A DNA stretch of 64,000 nt from Acheta domesticus (lineage: Eukaryota; Arthropoda; Insecta; Orthoptera; Gryllidae). Where the stretch lies: assembly GCA_031308135.1 (NCBI GenBank), contig JAHLJT010000631.1, positions 158,882,921 through 158,946,920 on the forward strand. The letters are read 5' to 3'. A program made the position numbers and the translations under genes. Positions within the stretch are counted from its first letter, which is position 1, and every line of letters starts with the position of its first letter. Under the pieces are notes generated by a model. The model saw only the letters and a list, made by a program, of their open reading frames with translations, was not told the DNA's origin and did no database searches. Of the stretch, positions 57,715 through 64,000 are shown piece by piece.

Positions 57715-58335
57715 GGCGGTGGTGGTAACTAAGAAGGAAGACTGGGGCTACTCCTCCGTCCGGGAGTCATGTGGATAAGGAAACGTGTGTAAGAGGGGGC
57801 GGCGGCCGAGGACGATGGCGAGGGCGAGGACGATGGCGAGGGCGAGGCCGACCGGGGACAGGGTCACTGCGCTGACGGCTACTGCACGCATTACCAGGCG
57901 ATATTCTGGGGGCGTCCCTGACGTTGTCAAATGGATCTGCCGCTACTGTCGATTTCGGCTCACGGTTTCAGCCCCCAATGGAGCTATCTTTGCATGTTAA
58001 AGCGCGGAGGAGCAGCAATTTGTCATGGCGTGGCCGTTATTGATTCGCGCGGACGCGGCGACGGCTGCGTGGAGGCTGTCCCTGGCGGCGGTGGCGGCGG
58101 TGGTGAGGGCAGTTCAAGCGGGCGGCGGCGGCGATGGTGTTGGTGGTGCTGGAGGTGATGATGGTAGCGGCGGTGGCGGTAGCGGCGGCGACAACGGTAG
58201 AGAGGTGGCGGTGCTGGCAGAGGTAGCGTATATGAAAGCGGTAGTGATGGAGGGGGAGACAGTGGTGGCGGTGGCAGTGGCGGAGGCGTATTTCGTTTCG
58301 AGCGGATACTTCCCACCCACGCAGCCCCGCCGCTT
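57715..58335. other. CpG island with GGN triplet-like repeats
   Basis: GACGATGGCGAGGGCGAG repeats at 57812-57845, a CpG-dense middle, then a long GGTGGCGGCGGTGG-type degenerate triplet tract at 58080-58290 that is nearly C-poor on the plus strand. The Gly/Val/Ala-rich and His/Pro-rich frames on the two strands are translations of this tract. Confidence 0.55.
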
Positions 58336-58339
58336 GTTC

Positions 58340-59045
58340 CCTGGATGATTACTGGTTGTCGGAGGTTAATATAATTCCAAGCTACGGTCGTCTAATGCGG
58401 TGCTTAGATAATTTATTACAGCAGAGGATTAATTTCGTTTGAATGTAGCTATGTCGGAGAGAAATTGATATGACGTCGCTTCAAATGTTTGTAGTTTTAG
58501 TGAGGTGTGTGTTAGAGAAAACTCCACGGTGAAACGTAATCGAAAATGTAAATAACAAGATTATAAAATGAGATGAGATTATCTTCTTGGTAAAGATAAC
58601 GTTTTTGTCATAAATATTCGGCCAGAGATAATAATTATTTCCATTTCTTGGTCTCTTGTAAAATTAAAAAAAATACATATTTATCTAATATAATAATATA
58701 GTCGAATTGTTATTCATGCCATACACAACATGAAATTGCCAAATTTCATGTACGCATGACCCAAATATTTAACAAATATTACTTGATTTGTGAATAAGAA
58801 AAAATATCAAGTCACATCGCACAGACAATGCAAAATTTCATTTCCCTGTCTCCTACGGATCTCAATAAGTTCACTGTACCCTTACTCCGAACTGGTCAGA
58901 ACACCCTCACGATCTAGTCGGTTACAGTGTAGATTTTTTTCCGGAAACTCGTAAAACCGGACGTTCGGGGAAGAACTATCCGATAGAGTAAAAGCAGCTT
59001 GGAATTTTTTACCGTGTTTAAGACGCTCATGCAAAGAGATTACAA
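58340..59045. other. AT-rich stretch, nothing recognised
   Basis: Some of 58880-59045 may be the upstream part of the Tc1-like relic, but I cannot show it. Confidence 0.4.
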
Positions 59046-59050
59046 ATTTT

Positions 59051-59285
59051 CTACAACAGAGCAAAAACGCGGTGTACGACATCTTTCAGAGATTCGGAAA
59101 AGAGGATAGACTTGAATCTGTACCTCGAAAAGCGCAACTAAAGATCAGTGAATGAGATCAGCGTGCAATTTTGAAGAAAGTACAAGACAATTCGAGTTCG
59201 GTGCCGTCAAAGAAACGGCGGAACTGTGAGAGGAATTAGGGACGTCTGTGCATCCAGAAAGATTGCGCAACGTGTACTTCGAATA
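59051..59285 (+). pseudogene. Tc1/mariner-like transposase DNA-binding domain relic
   Basis: The frame from 59051 gives VYDIFQRFGKEDRLESVPRK, then LKIS, a stop, and DQRAILKKVQDN. This follows the N-terminal helix-turn-helix pattern of Tc1-like transposases (TVxxIxxRFKExGxxxxxPRxGRPRKxSxRDxRxI). After a frameshift near 59200 it resumes as VKETAEL, a stop, and EELGTSVHPERLRNVYFE, matching the second helix-turn-helix (ELxxELGxxVSxxTVRRxL). The DDE catalytic part was not found. Similarity judged by eye. Confidence 0.5.
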
Positions 59286-59300
59286 AAACAGAAGTCCTTC

Positions 59301-59430
59301 CAAGGTCACGAACTGGCAGGAGAAAGGGTCACTCTCATCCAATCGCGAGCTTCGTTACGACTTAAATTTTTGGTACCGAAGCTCTCGATTGGATGACACA
59401 GACACCCTCTCCTTTCAGTTCGTGGACTTC
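59301..59430. repeat. Imperfect palindrome with ~58-bp arms
   Basis: Left arm 59301-59358, right arm 59372-59430. The best-conserved parts are CACGAACTG, a GGAGARGGTG-like block and TCATCCAATCGCGAGCTTCG with one change. The two ends therefore encode similar short peptides on opposite strands, which is a by-product of the palindrome. It lies just downstream of the Tc1-like relic. Confidence 0.75.
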
Positions 59431-59434
59431 AAAA

Positions 59435-59820
59435 AACTTACTGTTTGGATCAAAGTAAAATTAGGAAGCCCAAAACAATTACGATTGTTTAATTTTGAAA
59501 AAAAAATAACGATAACCGTATCAAAAGCCCAAAGAAAAAAATTGCGGCCGTTTTTGAGAAATTCTTGCGTTTGATATTTTTTACTGTCTCGTACACGTAC
59601 GTTTATAGAGGGAAATATACGTAATATAGAGAAAGTTATGTTTCGCTGCGGCAAAACACGGCGATTGTTCGACAGAAAAACTTGTATTGTGAGGCCTTGA
59701 TACAGAAAAAGTGGATAAATCATATTCTCATGTGTAGTAAATCACTTCCTCTAACACATTACGTAGTCAGATTTCACGAATAGTGAGTCCTTAATACCGA
59801 AAAAGTTTTTTTTCAAAACG
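59435..59820. other. AT-rich stretch, nothing recognised
   Basis: No supported features between the palindrome and the minisatellite. Confidence 0.4.
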
Positions 59821-59860
59821 TGCATCCCTCCGTCTGCCATCTGTCCGTTGGTCCGTCCGC

Positions 59861-60612
59861 CTGTCCATCCGCCCCTCTGTCCATCCGCCCCTCTGTCCAT
59901 CCGCCCCTCTGTCCATCCGCCCCTCTGTCCATCCGCCCCTCTGTCCATCCGCCCCTCTGTCCATCCGCCCCTCTGTCCATCCGCCCCTCTGTCCATCCGC
60001 CCCTCTGTCCATCCGCCCCTCTGTCCATCCACCCCTCTGTCCATCCGCCCCTCTGTCCATCCGTCCCTCTGTCCATCCGCCCCTCTGTCCATCCGCCCCT
60101 CTGTCCATCCGCCCCTCTGTCCATCCGCCCCTCTGTCCATCCGTCCGTCTGTCCATCCGCCCCTCTGTCCATCCGCCCCTCTGTCCATCCGCCCCTCTGT
60201 CCATCCGCCCCCCTGTCCATCCGCCCCTCTGTCCATCCGCCCCTCTGTCCATCCGCCCCTCTGTCCATCCGCCCCTCTGTCCATCCGCCCCTCTGTCCAT
60301 CCGCCCCTCTGTCCATCCGCCCCTCTGTCCATCCGCCCCTCTGTCCATCCGCCCCTCTGTCCATCCGCCCCTCTGTCCATCCGCCCCTCTGTCCATCCGC
60401 CCCTCTGTCCATCCGCCCCTCTGTCCATCCGCCCCTCTGTCCATCCGCCCCTCTGTCCATCCGCCCCTCTGTCCATCCGCCCCTCTGTCCATCCGCCCCT
60501 CTGTCCATCCGTCCGTCTGTCCATCCGCCCCTCTGTCCATCCGCCCCTCTGTCCATCCGCCCCTCTGTCCATCCGCCCCTCTGTCCATCCGCCCCTCTGT
60601 CCATCCGCCCCT
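59861..60612. repeat. 16-bp minisatellite, 47 in-register units
   Basis: The unit is CTGTCCATCCGCCCCT. Units start at 59861 and every 16 bases to 60597 with no insertion or deletion. A few carry substitutions (for example near 60030, 60062, 60142, 60207 and 60510). Degenerate edges extend to about 59827 and 60632. The unit has no stop codon in most frames, so four or five overlapping frames of 270-284 codons exist with a 16-residue period (48 bp). These are artefacts, not genes. Confidence 0.97.
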
Positions 60613-60734
60613 CTGTCCCTCCGTCCATGTGTCGTCTGTGAACATCGCTACTGCCTAAATTATGAATAGGATTGTTCCAAACTCAATACTGCCCGCTCGA
60701 TCTGGCCGCAATTGAAGATCTGTTCTTTTGAAAA

Positions 60735-61470
60735 ACATTCTTTAATTTTGGGGGTACTTTACATGAAACCCCTTTGACATTTTTAAAACTTTCTCAAAAA
60801 TTGCTTCAAATTTTTTCTTTAAATTTCTGGTAAGAATACAATGAAATACACTTGTAAAGATAGCATTGGTTTGATTTTCACTGTTTACTGTGAATTTTCG
60901 AAAATTGCAAAAGTTTGATTTTTTTCGGCGTCTAACTACAAAATTGTAGATAGACATTTTTCTTTCAAATGAACTTTTTTGCTTAATTAATTGTTTTATT
61001 AAGTGCATTACATTTTTGAAAATTTTAGGAACTTTCGCTCAATATTGCATGGAAAATGTGCAATAATAAAAAATATCAAAAACAAAAATTTCACCAACTT
61101 TGATACTGTAACACATAAGATACGACTTTGTTTTATATTCTTTTTTTTCAAAAATTACAAAACTTTAATCTCACACGGCATTAATTTGTCTTATAATTTC
61201 TGAAGTTTCCCGAAAACGAAAGTTTTCTGTGAAAATGAGCTCCAAATTCCGTATTTTCAGAAACACTGAAACACCATTTTCTGGAAAACAGCTTACTATA
61301 TTTTCTTTACTTTTTTAACAGATATTGACATTGCCAGCAACATGTGTACATTTTTGTAATTTGTGTGTATAATCGCTTCAAATGACTTCCTATTAAGTTT
61401 CTTGAAAACGCAAAAGATTTGGGTGAAAATGAGCTTCAAAGTACGCATCTTTCAATCATCTTTGCTGAAA
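60735..61470 (-). repeat. Inverted, diverged copy of the 10-kb dispersed repeat
   Basis: GCTCAATATTGCATGG (about 61036), GTTTTCTGTGAAAATGAGCTCC (about 61222) and GTGAAAATGAGCTTCAAAG (about 61423) are reverse-complement counterparts of blocks at about 10.86, 10.55 and 10.25 kb, in the same relative order. Spacing is about 190 bases here against about 305 there. The sequence from 60735 to 61000 is similar in character but I could not align it. Confidence 0.55.
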
Positions 61471-61479
61471 GTATGCCAG

Positions 61480-62085
61480 TACGCAATGTACACATATCGT
61501 CGGAGGGAAGAACTGGAGGAGTCATCGAAGTTCAACGCTTTAAATCATCACTAATTGCCAGTTGTTTCAGAGTACATTATTTCTTCATGTAATCGTCAGA
61601 GCACTGAGTTCAGCATAGGTCTCCTTTACAGACATACCCGAAAGAAGCTTTTGATTTCGATTATCAGTCATGAAGTCTCAATCAATAGCAATACACATTT
61701 GTTGATTGGAGTGGGCATTAATAAATGAACTACGATTGGAAAACGGCCACTAGTATTCACTGTAGTTCTATGATTTTCTGAATATCGTCATTTTCAATTT
61801 TCTTTCTAGTACGATTAGCTTCATCGGCATGTTACCTTTGCGTTAGGACCAAAAATACATTTCAATATAAATTCCCGTAATTCTCCTTATAACATATTCA
61901 GAATAATTGATATATCTTTTTCTATACCTTTCGTGTACTTTTCTAATGAGCGCATTTAGAGAAAATTCTAATTGGAAAGGTCATTTAAAATAGAAAGAGT
62001 CAAAAGAAACGTCTTATTTTACGAATGATTACCTTTCCTCTTTCAGAGTAGCAATGCGGACTTCAAGTGTAATGCTTGACCTTGA
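61480..62085. other. AT-rich stretch, nothing recognised
   Basis: No supported features. Confidence 0.45.
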
Positions 62086-62089
62086 AGTT

Positions 62090-62560
62090 GTCCAACGGAG
62101 GCCCCTCTAAATCGGCCAGTCTCCAACTGTGCCTGGAACACCTCTATTTCGTCCTCTCGCAGATAACTTTCGCGCCGCCGCGCCTCCGGCCGAATTGATT
62201 ATCCCTTAACCTGCCGGGAGATAACTTACTGCGCGCATCTACGTCGGGGCCAGAGCAGCCCGCGCGACGGGGCCGGGCAGCAGGGCCGTGCGGGCGGCGG
62301 CCGGGGCGGCAGCGGGGGCGGCGGCGGGGGCGATGGCGCGACCCACTCCATTACCCGGCTCCAACACACTTTTTGCGCCCGGCGCCCGCCCGGCCGCTCG
62401 CCTCCTCTCTCGTAATGGCGGCGCGCACACATAAACATGCTGCCCTGGCAGATGTAAACTAAATCAATAGCCGTGATTTTTTTATCTTGCTTACGGAGGC
62501 GTCTGCGACTGCTGGCGTGGTGGTTGCGGTGATTGCTGGAGAGGCCAGCACCACGACGAT
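62090..62560. other. CpG island with ATGGCGGC motif
   Basis: CpG-dense with GGGGGCGGCGGCGGGGGCG (about 62314-62332) and CGTAATGGCGGCGCGC (about 62411), followed by ACATAAACATG and TAAATCAATAG, which are AT-rich transcription-factor-like sites. Promoter- or enhancer-type island. Frames unrecognised. Confidence 0.55.
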
Positions 62561-62564
62561 GGGG

Positions 62565-62995
62565 CACGGGCACTTGCTGACAGGGGCATGCTGCTCTTGG
62601 AAGAAGGTAGTTACAGTTTTGATGGTGACGATTGAGGTGAGCGTAGATAACGTCAGTATGTAGATATTACGTAAGTAGCGCCAGGAAAATTTATATTAAG
62701 TTATCGAAACAAGAAAATCAATGAGGAGTGAAATGTAATGATGGTTACAAAAGGGTATCGCGGAAAAAAATAAAGCAAGAAAACTAATGGAGAATGACAC
62801 AAGACATACACTCATCTAATAAAGTATCTTTTATAAAACATTATAAGACTTATTCTGGTGGCCAGTCGTGAATGAATAGCGTAAGATTAATAGTGCATTT
62901 TCAAAGAATAATATAAAAAACTGGAGAGGATTGCAAACCTTAAGGAAACGCACGCCCGATGCCTTAAGAGAGGTTGAAGATTAAAGAACGTGAAG
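62565..62995. other. Mixed then AT-rich, nothing recognised
   Basis: No supported features. Confidence 0.4.
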
Positions 62996-62999
62996 TGAA

Positions 63000-63130
63000 G
63001 GCCGAAAGATGGAAGGGGGCGGGCAACGGTCACGTTGTCGGCGGAAGCGCCGAAAGGCCCGGGGTCGGCGTCGCTGTGCGGACAGGCTGCGTGCTTCACA
63101 AGCGAACGCCGCGCGGGGGTTCTGCCAGCC
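63000..63130. other. Short CpG-rich patch
   Basis: CpG-rich for about 120 bases immediately before the foldback element. No coding support. Confidence 0.4.
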
Positions 63131-63132
63131 AT

Positions 63133-63294
63133 CTAAAGCTAGCAGCGCCCAGAAACCAATCTCAACCAAACTATATCCAAAATTTTAGGCTAATTTTAGG
63201 CTAATTAAATGCTCTATTCCCGAATTTTAGGCTCCTCTGGATTTCCGAAAATCGTGGGCGCTGCTAGCTTTAGTCTAAAGCTAGCAGCGCCCAC
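63133..63294. mobile_element. Foldback/MITE-like element next to satellite
   Basis: A 19-mer at 63133-63151 (CTAAAGCTAGCAGCGCCCA) is the exact reverse complement of 63255-63273, bounding a 141-bp segment. After one T, the same arm recurs at 63275-63293 in the first orientation, giving a perfect 20-bp hairpin with a one-base loop (63254-63294). The interior contains AATTTTAGGCTAATTTTAGG, related to the satellite that follows. No target duplication identified. Confidence 0.8.
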
Positions 63295-64000
63295 CCAGAA
63301 TCTATCTCAAAATCAATTGTAAAATCTGAAACCCATCCCAAAATTTAAGAATAATTTTAGGCTCTTGGAAAAAAATTATTCCCGCCTTCAAATTCCAAAA
63401 ATCAGGGCTGTACAAAGCGAAACAATTAACATTGGTTCTTACGGGTGAAATAACACCAAAATCAAAAAACCTTAGGAAAAATCTGAAACCCCTCCCAAAA
63501 GTTAAGAATAATTTTAGGCTCTTGGAAAAAAATTATCCCCGCCTTCATATTCCAAAATCAGGGCTGTACAAAGCGAAACAATTAACATTGGTTCTTATGG
63601 GCGAATAAACACCAAAATCGAAAAACCTTAAGAAAAATCTGAAACCCCTCCCAAAAGTTAAGAATAATTTTAGGCTCTTGGAAAAAAATTATCCCCGCCT
63701 TCATATTCCAAAAATCAGGGCTGTACAAAGCGAAACAATTAACATTGGTTCTTATGGGCGAATAAACACCAAAATCGAAAAACCTTAAGAAAAATCTGAA
63801 ACCCCTCCCAAAAGTTAAGAATAATTTTAGGCTCTTGGAAAAAAATCATCCCCGCCTTCAAATTCCAAAAATCAGGGCTGTACAAAGCGAAACAATTAAC
63901 ATTGGTTCTTACGGGTGAAATAACACCAAAATCAAAAAACCTTAGGAAAAATCTGAAACCCCTCCCAAAAGTTAAGAATAATTTTAGGCTCTTGGAAAAA
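63295..64000. repeat. ~157-bp tandem satellite running off the right edge
   Basis: The landmark AAATCTGAAACCC recurs at 63322, 63479, 63635, 63792 and 63949, giving periods of 157, 156, 157 and 157. Each unit contains AAGAATAATTTTAGGCTC, a CGCCTTCA-ATTCC block, ATCAGGGCTGTACAAAGC and AATTAACATTGG. Later units are nearly identical while the first is diverged, typical of an array edge. It continues past the window. Confidence 0.95.

Noticed and set aside
59861..60612. Possible CRISPR-like array
   Set aside because: Units are contiguous 16-mers with no unique spacers, in a eukaryotic context.
59751..60669. Several 271-284 codon open frames on both strands
   Set aside because: They are translations of the 16-bp minisatellite, whose unit lacks stops. 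The 16-residue periodicity is purely arithmetic.

Overview
This looks like a eukaryotic nuclear window from an arthropod, most likely an insect. The basis is the transposable elements: hAT and Tc1-like DNA transposons, an arthropod-type non-LTR reverse transcriptase relic and tRNA-derived SINEs. There are no operons, rRNA, recognisable intact tRNA genes or CRISPR arrays. AT-rich DNA alternates every 2-3 kb with short CpG-rich islands. No intact protein-coding gene can be supported. The long open frames fall in GC-rich or low-complexity islands or in a minisatellite. Three loci (about 2.97, 19.6 and 56.2 kb) are given only as weak exon candidates. The species cannot be named from sequence alone.

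Layout. 0-8 kb: CpG islands at the left edge, 1.55-1.89, 2.96-3.09, 4.32-4.96, 6.1-6.5 (three G-quadruplex motifs) and 6.97-7.46 kb, plus two copies of a roughly 500-bp dispersed element (SINE-A). 8-19 kb: AT-rich DNA with an old dispersed repeat (10.2-10.9 kb), a broken non-LTR reverse transcriptase on the minus strand (10.93-11.74 kb), a second tRNA-like SINE (12.36 kb), a SINE-A copy with a hAT MITE inside it, a 1.36-kb decayed hAT transposon with transposase remnants (13.70-15.06 kb) and a probable hAT relative (15.90-16.73 kb). 19-31 kb: further SINE-A copies, islands, a purine tract, a 24-bp perfect hairpin, MITEs, and two more hAT elements nested in SINE-A copies. 31-49 kb: islands, one hAT MITE (35.06 kb) and a diverged 24-bp minisatellite (39.83-40.34 kb). 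49-59 kb: an inverted SINE-A pair, more islands, a 566-bp TIR element, and a Tc1-like relic beside an imperfect palindrome. 59-64 kb: a 16-bp minisatellite of 47 in-register units, an inverted relative of the 10-kb repeat, and a foldback structure leading into a roughly 157-bp satellite that runs off the right edge.

How it fits together. The best-supported story is repeat history. SINE-A (12 copies seen) has a tRNA-like 5' head and a GATT-repeat 3' tail. It was inserted into three times by three different hAT families, each leaving an 8-bp target-site duplication with SINE-A sequence continuing on both sides. The second theme is the series of CpG islands that carry GCCAT/ATGGCG (Pho/YY1-type) motifs, purine tracts and strand-skewed triplet-like tails without a convincing gene. 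They could be promoters or Polycomb/Trithorax-type regulatory DNA of a developmental locus, but that is inference.
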